64,000 nucleotides of DNA from Tuwongella immobilis (GCF_901538355.1 NZ_LR593887.1:4502920-4566919); one strand, 5' to 3'; shown: positions 46,738 through 56,612, counted from the first letter of the stretch. Translations and numbers: made by a program. Notes: generated by a model not told the origin, from the sequence alone.

Positions 46738-46776
46738 ACGAAAAAGCCCCAGCAGATGGGTCGGAACCTGCTGGGG
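46738..46776 (-). terminator. Rho-independent terminator of the second DUF1501 gene
   Basis: A 9-bp inverted repeat (CCCCAGCAG at 46747-46755, CTGCTGGGG at 46768-46776) with a 12-base loop; on the minus strand it is followed by CTTTTTCGTTTCC. It lies 67 bases past the stop of the DUF1501 gene. Confidence 0.8.
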
Positions 46777-46842
46777 TGTGCGGTCAGTCGTGGAGTCATC
46801 TCGGCCCGGAATCAGCATCCCAGGCCGAAACGAATTTGGCGA

Positions 46843-48123
46843 TCAGCCAACCAGAGCGCTGATGGGCTTGCCTTCGCCGGCGATGGCCATCGGGCGGCCC
46901 AGGTTATCGCGGACTTGGGTCGTGGGGTCGAGGCCCAGGCCCTTGTAAACCGTCGCGAAGACGTCTTGGATGCGGACCGGGTTGTCCTTGACGGCTTCCC
47001 CACCCGCGTCGGTCGCACCAAAGGCTTGGCCGCCCTTGATCGAACCGCCACCGACAACCACCGACCAGGCTCGCGGATAGTGATCGCGGCCACCGTTTTG
47101 GTTGATGCGAGGAGTCCGGCCGAATTCACCCATCCACATGATGACGGTGCTTTCGAGTAGCCCGCGGTCCTTGAGGTCACGGGTCAGAGCGCCCATGGCC
47201 TTGTCGAGGATGTCCAAGCGGCCAGTCATGCCGGTGGTGTGCAGAGCGGCGAAGATGTTCTGGTGCATGTCCCAGCCACCGAGCTCGACTTGCACGCAGA
47301 GCGAACCGGCTTCGACCAGCTTGCGGGCGAGCAAGCAGCCCTTGCCGAACGGGTTGTTCCCGTATTCGGCTTGCAGCGCGGTCGGTTCCTTATCGAGCGA
47401 GAACACGTCTTTGCGGCTGGAGACGACGAGGTTCAGCGCCTTGTCGTAGACATCCTTGTGAGCCTTAGCGGCGTCGGTCGGGATGCCAGTGCTGGATTGG
47501 AAGCGCGATTCCAGGCTGTTGAACAGCGTAGCGCGGCGTTCCATCCGAGTGGCCACTTCGCCCACTTCCTTGGGGGGACGAATGTTTTCCGGCGGCGAGC
47601 CCGGATTTTGGATGGTGAACGGAGCGTACTTCATGCCCAAGAAGCCACCGTTGTTGAGGCGAGCGCCGTTGATGGCGATGAACGGGGGCACATCGTTCGC
47701 TTGTTCGGCCATTTGTTGGGCCAGAACCGAACCGATTTGCGGGTATTCCACAATCGGGTTGGGCGACATGCCGGTGTGCATCAGCTGCGTGCCACGCATG
47801 TGATCGCCTTCGCTGGTGGTCAGCGAGCGGATCAGAGCGAGGTTCTTCATCTGCTTGGCGACGTTGGGCAGGTGCTCGGTCAGTTGAACGCCGCTGGCGG
47901 CGGTGTTCATCGGCTTGAACAGACCACCGTTGGGATGTCCGGGCTTGGGATCCCACAGGTCGAGGGTCGTCGGGCCACCGCTCATCCACAGAACGATCAG
48001 GCTCTTATGATTCTTCTTCATGGTCGGGGCTTGAGCGTGCAAACCCGACAGGAACGATGCGCTCGGCGCGGCCAAGGCAGACAGCCCGGCGACATGCGAC
48101 ATGAAATGACGACGATTCATCAT
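46843..48123 (-). CDS. DUF1501 protein (stand-alone copy)
   Basis: 426 residues from ATG 48123 (the in-frame TTG two codons earlier and the next ATG at 48120 are alternatives). MNRRHFMSHVAGLSALAAP is a twin-arginine-like signal. DUF1501 features include LIVLWMSGGPTTLDLWDPKP, MRGTQLMHTG, LGGWDMHQN, WMGEFGRTPRIN, and GRDHYPRAWSVVVGGG. It differs from the copy at 30568-31908 in having no operon partners and an own terminator. The function of the family is unproven; the alkaline-phosphatase-like fold is known. Confidence 0.93.
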   Translation of the reverse strand: MMNRRHFMSHVAGLSALAAPSASFLSGLHAQAPTMKKNHKSLIVLWMSGGPTTLDLWDPKPGHPNGGLFKPMNTAASGVQLTEHLPNVAKQMKNLALIRSLTTSEGDHMRGTQLMHTGMSPNPIVEYPQIGSVLAQQMAEQANDVPPFIAINGARLNNGGFLGMKYAPFTIQNPGSPPENIRPPKEVGEVATRMERRATLFNSLESRFQSSTGIPTDAAKAHKDVYDKALNLVVSSRKDVFSLDKEPTALQAEYGNNPFGKGCLLARKLVEAGSLCVQVELGGWDMHQNIFAALHTTGMTGRLDILDKAMGALTRDLKDRGLLESTVIMWMGEFGRTPRINQNGGRDHYPRAWSVVVGGGSIKGGQAFGATDAGGEAVKDNPVRIQDVFATVYKGLGLDPTTQVRDNLGRPMAIAGEGKPISALVG

Positions 48124-48319
48124 TGGCAAGCCTACCCCTCAAGAGTTCCTGGGTGACCGGAAATCTCAATTGTGAGAATGCGAGTGAGACGTTGATTCAG
48201 TTTGATGCCCCGGACATTCGCTGTCAAGCAAACTCGGGTCGATGATCGTTGATTCATCGTTCCTCGCCAACACTCTCTCCGACGCAGCGAGCATTTCGGA
48301 AGTTCCCGGATTCGCTGAG

Positions 48320-48341
48320 AAATTTTTCGATCGGAAAATTT
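48320..48341. promoter_or_regulatory. 22-bp near-palindrome, candidate operator
   Basis: AAATTTTT-CGATCG-GAAAATTT type sequence centred between 48330 and 48331 with one mismatched pair. It lies about 24 bases upstream of the candidate -35 of the MoxR operon. Confidence 0.35.
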
Positions 48342-48364
48342 TACCGCTTCTGATGGGTTCCTGA

Positions 48365-48392
48365 TTGCATGCGCCATCTTCCCAGTTACGAT
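48365..48392 (+). promoter_or_regulatory. Candidate promoter of the MoxR-DUF58-VWA operon
   Basis: TTGCAT at 48365-48370 and TACGAT at 48387-48392 with a 16-base spacer. The leader to the ATG at 48434 would be about 35 bases. Confidence 0.3.
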
Positions 48393-48433
48393 AAATCCAT
48401 TACCACTGTGCCACTTTGTAGGGCGAATCCGCT

Positions 48434-49471
48434 ATGCCGTCCCAGCCATCGTCTGTTGAAGTGCAGGCCGTTCGAGATCTCGCCGCCGCTTACGAGCGCA
48501 TGACCGATCAAATCAGCAAGGTCATTGTCGGCCAGAAACTCGTGGTCGAACAACTGCTGATTGCCATGTTCAGCCGCGGTCACTGCCTGCTGGTGGGGGT
48601 GCCGGGGCTGGCCAAGACCCTGCTGGTCAGCACCGTCTCGAAGATTTTGCACCTGAGCTTCAAGCGGGTTCAATTTACCCCCGACTTGATGCCCTCGGAC
48701 ATTACCGGCACAGACATTCTGCAAGACGATCCCGAAACCGGCCGCCGAAAATTTACCTTCCTCAAAGGGCCGTTGTTCGCCAACATGGTGCTGGCGGACG
48801 AAATCAACCGGACCCCGCCGAAGACGCAAGCGGCGCTGCTGGAAGCCATGCAGGAGCATCACGTTACGGCCGGTGGCAATACCTATCCGCTCCCGGAACC
48901 GTTCTTCGTGCTCGCCACCCAAAACCCCATCGAACAAGAAGGCACCTACGCTCTGCCCGAAGCGCAGTTGGACCGCTTCATGTTCAACATCCGCGTCGAA
49001 TATCCGACTCGGGATGAAGAAATTCAGATCATGAAAGCGACTACCGCTGGCCTGAAGCCCGAACTCTCTCCCGTGCTGGATGGCAAGCAAATTTTGCTGC
49101 TGCAAGACATGGTCCGAAAAATCAGCGTCGGCGATCACGTCTTTGCGTATGCGGCCGATCTGGTGCGGGCGACTCGGCCACGGGAACCGGGAGTGCCCAA
49201 GTTTGTGCCGGATCTCGTGAGTTGGGGGGCGGGTCCGCGGGCGTGTCAGTATCTGATTTTGGGTGCAAAAGCGCGGGCGATTCTGCACGGTCGCGTCCAT
49301 GCCACCACGGAAGATATTCGCCAAGTTGCGTATCCGGTGCTGCGGCACCGCGTGATGACCACCTTCAATGCAGACGCCGAAGGCATTACCTCCGATCAAG
49401 TGATTTCGCGGTTGATTGAGTCGATTCCGCTGCCCCAAGAAGAGGCCGCCGGCAAAGTCCGCCGCGCGTAA
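48434..49471 (+). CDS. MoxR-family AAA+ ATPase
   Basis: 345 residues. Walker A is GVPGLAKT, Walker B VLADEINRTPPKTQ, sensor 1 FFVLATQNPIEQEGTY, then LPEAQLDRFMF: a complete canonical MoxR signature. The C-terminal lid has the usual SWGAGPRACQYLILGAKARA. Cytoplasmic ATPase/chaperone that acts on partner VWA and DUF58 proteins. First gene of a plus-strand run; the DUF58 gene starts eight bases after its stop. Confidence 0.96.
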   Translation: MPSQPSSVEVQAVRDLAAAYERMTDQISKVIVGQKLVVEQLLIAMFSRGHCLLVGVPGLAKTLLVSTVSKILHLSFKRVQFTPDLMPSDITGTDILQDDPETGRRKFTFLKGPLFANMVLADEINRTPPKTQAALLEAMQEHHVTAGGNTYPLPEPFFVLATQNPIEQEGTYALPEAQLDRFMFNIRVEYPTRDEEIQIMKATTAGLKPELSPVLDGKQILLLQDMVRKISVGDHVFAYAADLVRATRPREPGVPKFVPDLVSWGAGPRACQYLILGAKARAILHGRVHATTEDIRQVAYPVLRHRVMTTFNADAEGITSDQVISRLIESIPLPQEEAAGKVRRA

Positions 49472-49479
49472 TTCGCCCC

Positions 49480-50379
49480 ATGGCCAATATCCGATTCGAT
49501 CCCACCGAACTCCGCAAGTATGGCGGGTTGACACTGGTCGCCCGCACACTCGTGGAAGGCTTCATTACCGGCGTGCACAAAAGCCCCTACAAGGGCTTCT
49601 CCGTCGAATTCGCGGAGCATCGCCAATACTATCCCGGCGACGAAATTCGCCACATCGATTGGCGCGCCTACGGCAAAACCGATCGCTACTACATCAAAGA
49701 ATACGAAGAAGAAACCAACCTCAAATCGTATCTTCTGGTGGATGCCTCCGGGAGCATGGCCTTTCGTGGGGCACCGGGCCAACCCAGCAAGTTCGAATAT
49801 GCCCAATATGTGGCCGCATCGTTGTCGTATATGATGCTGCACCAGATGGATGCGGTGGGGCTGATTACGCACGACACCAAGGTGCGCTCGCTGATTCCGC
49901 CGCATGCCAACACCAAGCACCTGCTGCAATTGATTTCCACGCTGGAAAAAACCACTCCCGGCGACGAAACCAGCATGGGCAAAATCTGGCACGAACTCGC
50001 CGCCCACCACCTCAAGCGCCGGGGGATGGTGTTCATTCTCTCGGATTTCTTCGACAACATCGATTCGCTGGTGCGGGCCTTGCAGCATTTGCGGCATCGG
50101 CGTCACGAAGTCGTGCTGCTGCAAATCCTTGCGCCCGAGGAAATCGAATTTCCCTACTCCCGCATGACGCAGTTTCGCAACCTGGAAATCGGGGCAAACA
50201 AGCTGCTTGTCGATCCACGACGGATTCGGGAAGAATATCTGAAAAATTTTGAGAATTTCTGCACGACCCTGCGTCGCAAAGCGGGCGATCTCAAAATCGA
50301 TTATCACCTGCTGCGAACGGATCAGCCCGCCGACCGTGCGCTGGGGATCTACCTGACCGTCCGCAACCAACGAGCCTAA
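49480..50379 (+). CDS. DUF58 domain protein
   Basis: 299 residues. The core DUF58 signature is clear: FAEHRQYYPGDEIRHIDWRAYGKTDRYYIKEY, followed by a VWA-like LLVDASGSMAF, with a final region of alternating strands and helices. No signal peptide or membrane helix, so cytoplasmic. DUF58 proteins are regular partners of MoxR ATPases. Eight bases separate it from MoxR; 28 bases precede the next gene. Confidence 0.94.
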   Translation: MANIRFDPTELRKYGGLTLVARTLVEGFITGVHKSPYKGFSVEFAEHRQYYPGDEIRHIDWRAYGKTDRYYIKEYEEETNLKSYLLVDASGSMAFRGAPGQPSKFEYAQYVAASLSYMMLHQMDAVGLITHDTKVRSLIPPHANTKHLLQLISTLEKTTPGDETSMGKIWHELAAHHLKRRGMVFILSDFFDNIDSLVRALQHLRHRRHEVVLLQILAPEEIEFPYSRMTQFRNLEIGANKLLVDPRRIREEYLKNFENFCTTLRRKAGDLKIDYHLLRTDQPADRALGIYLTVRNQRA

Positions 50380-50407
50380 GCCGAGTTGTCTCGAAGGAAC
50401 GCATCCG

Positions 50408-52594
50408 ATGTTTTCGATGCTCTACGGCTTGGTCGCCGTCTCGATTCCGCCGATTATCCACCTGCTCAGCCGCAAGCGGTTCGACATTGTGGATTGGGCC
50501 GCGATGCAGTTTTTGCAAGTCAGCGAGCGCACCCGCCGCAAGGTGTTCCTGGAAGAACTCCTGCTGATGCTGATTCGCATGCTGCTGATTGCGCTGTTGG
50601 TGCTGTCGTTGGCCGCGCTCACCACCACCTTCAGCATGTTCGGAGCACTGGGCATTCAACCCAGCCGCGATGTCGTGCTGGTGATCGACGGCTCCGCGAG
50701 CATGGGGTACATTCACAACGGGAAATCCGCCCAAGCCGCCGCCCAGGAACAAGCCAAAGCGATCTTGCAGCAGTTGCAACCGGGCGATCATGTGGGAGTG
50801 GTTTTGGCCCGCGATGTGGCCAAGCCGCTGCAACCGAATCTGAGCGTCGATTCCTCCGCCGTGGGCAGTCTGCTGGAAAATCTCCCCGAACCGCGCGGCG
50901 GAGTCGATTGGCCGGGAGCGATCCAAGAATCGCTGCAACTGCTGAAAACATCCAAACAATCGCGGCGCGAAATCATCATTCTCACGGATACGCAACGCTC
51001 CGGCTGGTCGGAAGATCGGGCCTTGGAACGCTGGGAATTGCTGACGCAGAAAATCAAAGCCGAGGGGGCGAAACTCCCCTCGCTGTCGGTGCTGAATGTC
51101 GCCCCGGATCGTCCCAAAGAAGTCACCAACTGGTCGCTGGTGCCGCTGCGGGCCGGTCGGAATGTGGCTGCGGTCGGTCGAGAAGTGCGGTTTCGCGGCA
51201 TGCTGCAATCGCACGGGCCGGAAGGCACCCCACCGGGGAAAATCCGCATCCTGATGGATGGCCGCCCCGCTGGCGAAGTGTCGCAACTCGGTCAGTCCGG
51301 CGAGCGAGGCCGATTGCCCTTCAGCTTCAATCTCACCTTCGCCACGGCGGGTTCGCATCTGGTGACGGTGCAAATTGCCGATGATCCCCTGGCCGCGGAT
51401 AATCGCCAAGATTTCGCCATGGAAGTCGTCAATGCCGTCCCGATTCTGATCATCGACGGCGATTCGCGGCCCAATCAGCGGCAGCGCACCAGCGATTTCA
51501 TGCGGGATGCCCTCGCCCCGATGCGAGATCCCGCTCCGGCATTTGTCACGCAAGTGGTGACCAGCAGCCAATTTACGCCGGAAATGCTCACCCGCCCACT
51601 CAACGCCGATCCAGCGACTGTGCCGCGCGTATTGATTCTCAGCGATGTCCCACGATTGGAACCGAATCAATATCAGGCCGTGGAAGCATTCCTGGCCAGT
51701 GGCGGCGGTGTGCTGGTCACGCTGGGCACGCGAGCCGATGCCGCCTTTGCGAATGAACGCTGGTATCGCGAAGGCAACGGTTGGCTGCCCGCGGAGTTGG
51801 TCGAACCGATCGGCCTGGCCAACGACCTGAAGCAAGCCGTGCAGTTGCGACCGGCCAGCCTCACGCATCCGGCCTTGGAGCGATTCCGCGAACCCGGCCC
51901 CGGAAGCCTGTTGAGTGCCTATTTCCCCCGACATTGGAAGCTAAAATTGGGCGAACAATCGTCGGCAGTCCCCATCGCCGGGTTCCTGGATGGCGATCCG
52001 CTGTTTGTCGAGCGCAGCTTCGGCAAAGGTCGCGTGATTCTCAGTTCGATCGGCCTGGACAACGGCTGGCGCACGAATCTCACCGATTTGATGGATTATC
52101 CGCGGATGATGCACGAATTGGGATTCTATCTGGCCAGTGGTCGCAGCCCGGCGACGAATCTCGAACCCGGCCGCCCGATTGTGTTTACGCCGATTCAACC
52201 CGAACCGCCCGGCCCGGTATCGGTCAAACCGCCGGAAGGGATCACCCGGCGATTGGACGTGAGCGAATGGCCCGCCATCGACGAACAGACCCGCGATCCG
52301 GGTGTGTATCAACTCACCACCGAGCGCGGGCAAATTGGCTATTTCGTGGTGCAAAGCGACGCCAGCGAATCCGAATTGACCCCGCTGACCGACAGCGACA
52401 AGGAACGACTCGCCAAGCCGTTGCCCGATTTGCGATTTGCCGATTCGACCGAGACGATCTTCTCCACGGAAAATCTGCCACCCGAGGAGCATGATTTGTG
52501 GTGGATTCTGATGCTGGGCGTGGTGGTGATGATGCTCAGCGAAATTTGGTTCACACGCACAATTGCCCTGCGAGCTGCCAGTGGCGGCATCTGA
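50408..52594 (+). CDS. BatA-like membrane VWA protein
   Basis: 728 residues. The N-terminus matches the BatA aerotolerance domain: a first membrane segment with PPIIHLLSRKRF, then a second helix (LLLMLIRMLLIALLVLSLAAL). A VWA domain with the MIDAS DGSASM follows near residue 96. The middle contains beta domains and a region like a class I GATase fold (VEAFLASGGGVLVTLG), and a final membrane helix (WWILMLGVVVMMLSEIWF) closes the protein. Extracytoplasmic bulk between anchors. Third gene of the MoxR operon. Confidence 0.9.
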   Translation: MFSMLYGLVAVSIPPIIHLLSRKRFDIVDWAAMQFLQVSERTRRKVFLEELLLMLIRMLLIALLVLSLAALTTTFSMFGALGIQPSRDVVLVIDGSASMGYIHNGKSAQAAAQEQAKAILQQLQPGDHVGVVLARDVAKPLQPNLSVDSSAVGSLLENLPEPRGGVDWPGAIQESLQLLKTSKQSRREIIILTDTQRSGWSEDRALERWELLTQKIKAEGAKLPSLSVLNVAPDRPKEVTNWSLVPLRAGRNVAAVGREVRFRGMLQSHGPEGTPPGKIRILMDGRPAGEVSQLGQSGERGRLPFSFNLTFATAGSHLVTVQIADDPLAADNRQDFAMEVVNAVPILIIDGDSRPNQRQRTSDFMRDALAPMRDPAPAFVTQVVTSSQFTPEMLTRPLNADPATVPRVLILSDVPRLEPNQYQAVEAFLASGGGVLVTLGTRADAAFANERWYREGNGWLPAELVEPIGLANDLKQAVQLRPASLTHPALERFREPGPGSLLSAYFPRHWKLKLGEQSSAVPIAGFLDGDPLFVERSFGKGRVILSSIGLDNGWRTNLTDLMDYPRMMHELGFYLASGRSPATNLEPGRPIVFTPIQPEPPGPVSVKPPEGITRRLDVSEWPAIDEQTRDPGVYQLTTERGQIGYFVVQSDASESELTPLTDSDKERLAKPLPDLRFADSTETIFSTENLPPEEHDLWWILMLGVVVMMLSEIWFTRTIALRAASGGI

Positions 52595-52651
52595 TTGCGT
52601 GTGGGGGTGCCCGTTGACAATCCCGGACTCCGGGGATGGAGCGTGTTTGGC

Positions 52652-55279
52652 ATGGCTAGTGTGACACTCCCGTTGACCGATGCCTCCTTGCATCTGGCAC
52701 CGCAGCTCTCCAACGCCTCGTTGACGGTGAATTTTCTCATCTTCGGGCTTGGATTTGGCCTGCTCATGATGCTGGCCGGTGTGCTGTATCGCTACGAATT
52801 GCGGCTGATCGCCCCAAGTTCCGCGCGCATGCTTCTGGGACTGCGCTGCCTGGGACTCGCAATCCTCTGGGCCATCATCTGGCTCAAGCCCGTCGTCCAG
52901 CGACCATCCTCCGAGACTCTCCCCTCGCAGGTGGTGATCGCCCTGGATCGCTCCTCGAGTATGCAGACCGTGGACCCGCAGCGGACACCCAAAGAAAAGT
53001 TGCAACTGCTGCTGCGGTATCAGTTTGCGGCGGATCTCGTGGACAACGCCACGCTCACCAAATGGATCGATGCGTGCTACGATGACGCGGCACCGGGATT
53101 CCGGCTGGCCAGCGGCAGCGAGGATTGGGAAAGCAAAAAACGCTACGATGCCGTCATCGCCCGCGCCGATTCGATCACACGGGCGATGATTTCCCAAAAA
53201 CTACTGGTGCCCGAAGACAAGCCCGGTTTGCTGGAAGGCATCGCGACGAAGCAAACGATGTCGGTGGAAGGCTTTGCGCAAGAATCGACTCCACTGCCGA
53301 ATGAATCCACGCCCCTGCGGGCAGCGTTGGCCCAACCGATCCCGATGGCGGAAGGTTCGGACCTTCGCGCTCCGTTGGCCAAAACGCTGGAACGCAACGC
53401 GCCCGGCCAAAATCCGGTCGTCGGCGTCGTACTGCTGAGCGATGGCCAACACAACTGGGGGCCGTCGCCGCTGGCGCAAGTGCCGGAATTGCTGCAGCGC
53501 AACATTCCGATTTATCCCGTGGTGGTGGGTCCGCGCAAGGCTCCATCGGATATCGCGATTTCGCAGGTGGTCGGCCCAACGGCAGTCTTTCAAGCGACGG
53601 ATGCCACCATCGATACCAGCGTGTTGGTCACGAATATGCCGGCGGGGAAAATCACCGTAACCCTCACGGGGGAAACCGCTTCTGGCGAGAAGCGTGAGCC
53701 GCTCACCGAGACAATCGATCACGATGGCACGAATCGCTCGTACCCAGTTCGCTTTCGGCCACGCATGGAAGCGGCGGGCACCGAAACGCTCACCGTCACC
53801 GCGAAGCCCGAAGGCGAGTTGAAGGACGATCACCCCACGAACAACTCGCGGCAAATGCGCGTCAGCATCGCCCCGGAAAAGGCCAAAGTGCTCATTGTCG
53901 ATGGCGAAGCGCGATGGGAATATCACTACCTGGCGGGTGCGTTGCAGCGGGACCCGACGATGGATATTCGCTCGGTGGTGTACCATCAGCCGCGCCTCAA
54001 CAAGATTCCCGAGGCCGACTTGGAATCGCTGAATTACCCTGCGCTGAAGTTGCCCGCCGATCCGGATGCGCTGGCCAGCTACGATTGCATCATTCTGGGC
54101 GATACTCCGCCGGAAGACCTGCCGCTGGCGGATCGGATGCGGCTGGAAAAATACGTCGCCGAGAGTGGCGGCACGCTGGTGATTCTGGCCGGGAAGCGGG
54201 CGATGCCGATGGAATACCTCAAGCCGTTGCCCAATGGCGATCTCGACCCCATCGCACGGCTGCTGCCGATTCAGTCTGCCGAAATGTTCGCCCCACGAAC
54301 GGGATTCCCGGTGAGCATGACCGCCGAGGGCAAACGCACGGCATTCTTGCAGATGGAACCCGATCCGGGGCAAAGTCTGGAGCGCTGGGCCAAGTTGCCG
54401 AAACAATTTTGGGGCGTGATTGGCCGCGCCAAAGACGGCGCTGTGTCGCTGGGCTACGTCGAAGGACCGGCTGGCGATGCCCCCCTTCCCGCCGGCAGCA
54501 TCAACCAGCAGGAACGCGATCGCTCGTTGATGGTGCGCCAGAATTTCGGCTTCGGGCGTGTGCTGTTTGTCGGCCTGGAAAGCACGTGGCGGTGGCGATT
54601 CAAAGTCGGCGACAAATACCATCACCAATTTTGGGGCCAAGTCATTCGCTGGGCCGCATCGGATAAGCCGCTGACTGCGGGGGATCGCAACGTGCGATTC
54701 GGCAGCCGCGAGCCAGTCGTTCGCGCCGATCAGCCCGTTGAAGTGTTGGCCCGACTATCGGATCGCATCCGCAAACCGAACGACGGCGCACTGTTGGGCA
54801 TGCGGCTGCTGAAAATCGACCAAGAAGGTCAGCCCGGCAAAGCGATCGGCGTGATCCCGATTGAGCCACAAACGGGCCGACCGCGCGAATTGGCCGGGGT
54901 CATGCGCGATCTCGCGCCCGGCGATTACGCCCTGGAATTGGTCGTGCCCGAACTGGCGGAACAGCTCGACCGACTCGCCGGGCCAGAAGGCAGCCCCACC
55001 AAGATGCAGGCAAAATTCCGCGTGTTGCCACCCGAAACCGCCGAATCCGCCGAACTCTCCACCAACTGGCCGCTCATGGAGAAACTCGCGCAAGATTCGG
55101 GTGGCAAACTGTTTACGCCCGAAACCGCCGATGAGTTGATCGAACTGCTCCAGACGAAAACCGCCAGCCGCGAGATCACCAGCGAACATCGCTTGTGGAA
55201 TTCCTGGTGGACGTTGATCCTGGTCTTGGTATTGGTGTCTGGGGAGTGGCTGCTGCGGAAATCGGTCGGCCTGCCGTGA
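52652..55279 (+). CDS. Large membrane VWA/GATase-like protein
   Basis: 875 residues from ATG 52652 (GGAG ten bases upstream); the open frame begins at TTG 52595 with weaker alternatives. The N-terminus has two membrane helices (FLIFGLGFGLLMMLAGVLY and LGLRCLGLAILWAIIWL). A VWA-type domain with DRSSSM follows, with a late VVGVVLLSDGQHNWG strand; the middle carries an Ig-like region and a GATase1-like segment (VLIVDGEARWEYHYLAGAL...DCIILGDTPPEDLPL). A helix at the C-terminus (WWTLILVLVLVSGEWLL) anchors it. Fourth gene of the MoxR operon, 57 bases after the preceding stop. Confidence 0.88.
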   Translation: MASVTLPLTDASLHLAPQLSNASLTVNFLIFGLGFGLLMMLAGVLYRYELRLIAPSSARMLLGLRCLGLAILWAIIWLKPVVQRPSSETLPSQVVIALDRSSSMQTVDPQRTPKEKLQLLLRYQFAADLVDNATLTKWIDACYDDAAPGFRLASGSEDWESKKRYDAVIARADSITRAMISQKLLVPEDKPGLLEGIATKQTMSVEGFAQESTPLPNESTPLRAALAQPIPMAEGSDLRAPLAKTLERNAPGQNPVVGVVLLSDGQHNWGPSPLAQVPELLQRNIPIYPVVVGPRKAPSDIAISQVVGPTAVFQATDATIDTSVLVTNMPAGKITVTLTGETASGEKREPLTETIDHDGTNRSYPVRFRPRMEAAGTETLTVTAKPEGELKDDHPTNNSRQMRVSIAPEKAKVLIVDGEARWEYHYLAGALQRDPTMDIRSVVYHQPRLNKIPEADLESLNYPALKLPADPDALASYDCIILGDTPPEDLPLADRMRLEKYVAESGGTLVILAGKRAMPMEYLKPLPNGDLDPIARLLPIQSAEMFAPRTGFPVSMTAEGKRTAFLQMEPDPGQSLERWAKLPKQFWGVIGRAKDGAVSLGYVEGPAGDAPLPAGSINQQERDRSLMVRQNFGFGRVLFVGLESTWRWRFKVGDKYHHQFWGQVIRWAASDKPLTAGDRNVRFGSREPVVRADQPVEVLARLSDRIRKPNDGALLGMRLLKIDQEGQPGKAIGVIPIEPQTGRPRELAGVMRDLAPGDYALELVVPELAEQLDRLAGPEGSPTKMQAKFRVLPPETAESAELSTNWPLMEKLAQDSGGKLFTPETADELIELLQTKTASREITSEHRLWNSWWTLILVLVLVSGEWLLRKSVGLP

Positions 55280-55456
55280 TCGCCGCCGGAAGCGCCGCCG
55301 GGAGTGCCGATGCGCCGCCGCTGCCGACACCGCATCCGCCTTGGCTCGCATCACTCCGCCTGAGAGTCCCCGAATCGGATCGCGCCGCCAATGCGGATTC
55401 CGATTCGGCGTGACGCGATGCCAAGCGGCCAACCCATGCAGCGAAGGGGGATTGGA

Positions 55457-56557
55457 ATGCGTTCGGTTGCCGATGTGGTGGGATATTTGCGCCAGTTTGC
55501 GCCGCTGGAATTGGCCGCCGATTGGGACAATGTCGGGCTGCTGCTCGGCGATCGTGACCAGCCGGTGACACGGATGCTCACCTGCTTGACGATCACGCCG
55601 GAAGTCGTTGCAGAATCGGTAGATACGTCGGTTTCGATGATTGTCAGCCATCATCCGATTCTCTTCAAAGGTGCGAAAAAACTCAGTTCAGATACCCCCG
55701 AGGGGCGGTTGCTGCTGCCGCTGATGCGGGCAGGTGTCGCGGTTTACAGTCCGCACACGGCGTTTGACAACGCGCCCGACGGAATCAACACGCAGCTCGC
55801 CACGCAATTGGGTGCGGTGGATCTCACCCCGCTGCGATTGAAAGAGGGGGCACGCCAATCGAAAATTGTCGTCTTTGTGCCCGAAAGCGATCTCGCACCG
55901 GTCAGCGATGCCCTGTTTGCGGCGGGCGCGGGGCAGATTGGCGAATACCGCGAATGCAGTTTTCGCACAGCCGGGACCGGCACCTTTTTCGGCAGTGCGG
56001 CGAGCAATCCGACCATCGGCCAAGCCGGTCGCCGCGAGGAAGTCAGCGAGTGGCGGCTGGAAGCGATTTGTCCCGAAGGCAAGATTGATGCCGCCATCGC
56101 AGCGATTCGCGCGGCCCATTCCTACGAAGAACCGGCATTCGATGTCTACCCGCTGCGGCCGAATCGCACCACTGGCGAAGGGCGAGTGGGGCGACTGCCC
56201 AAAGCGACAACGCTGCAAAAACTCGCCCAGAAAGTGAAGAAGGAACTGCGAGCCGGGGCCGTGCAACTCATCGGCGAACCGACGCGTCCGGTCACGCGCG
56301 TGGCGGTCGCCTGTGGCGCGGCGGGCGAATTCCTCACCGATGCCATCCGCGCCAAGGCCGATGTCTTTCTGACTGGCGAAATGCGCTTTCACGATTATCT
56401 CACCGCCCAGTCCGCCGGGATCGGCGTGCTCGTCTGCGGACATTATCCGACGGAACGTCCTGCGGTTGAAGCACTTGCGATTCGATTGGCTGCCGCGTTC
56501 CCGGAAATCCCCGTCACGGCCAGCCAACGCGAAACCGACCCCGTCCACTGGGTCTGA
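55457..56557 (+). CDS. Nif3-like dinuclear metal centre protein
   Basis: 366 residues from ATG 55457, with AAGGGGG eight bases upstream; earlier in-frame ATGs at 55418 and 55436 have none. Nif3/YbgI family features: early PLELAADWDNVGLLLGD, the metal-binding SHHPILFKG, HTAFDNAPDGIN, and a late GEMRFHDYLTAQSAGIGVLVCGHYPTE. The roughly 100-residue insertion in the middle (about 125-245, with YRECSFRTAGTGTF and HSYEEPAFDVYPL) is the CutA/PII-like domain of long members. Family function is unsettled, with GTP cyclohydrolase I type 2 sometimes assigned. Confidence 0.93.
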   Translation: MRSVADVVGYLRQFAPLELAADWDNVGLLLGDRDQPVTRMLTCLTITPEVVAESVDTSVSMIVSHHPILFKGAKKLSSDTPEGRLLLPLMRAGVAVYSPHTAFDNAPDGINTQLATQLGAVDLTPLRLKEGARQSKIVVFVPESDLAPVSDALFAAGAGQIGEYRECSFRTAGTGTFFGSAASNPTIGQAGRREEVSEWRLEAICPEGKIDAAIAAIRAAHSYEEPAFDVYPLRPNRTTGEGRVGRLPKATTLQKLAQKVKKELRAGAVQLIGEPTRPVTRVAVACGAAGEFLTDAIRAKADVFLTGEMRFHDYLTAQSAGIGVLVCGHYPTERPAVEALAIRLAAAFPEIPVTASQRETDPVHWV

Positions 56558-56612
56558 GCCGTTCAACCGGAACCCGCCAGGATCTTCAGCGATTGCGAGA
56601 AAGGATCATTCG

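Larger units (their letters stand above)
48124..48433. other. Divergent intergenic region, DUF1501 versus MoxR operon
   Basis: 310 bases without a gene. It is AT-rich around 48310-48345 and contains the 22-bp near-palindrome at 48320-48341 and a candidate promoter at 48365-48392. Confidence 0.55.

Noticed and set aside
50291-51934. 547-codon minus-strand frame
   Set aside because: Antisense to the BatA-like gene, which has membrane helices, a MIDAS motif and operon context.
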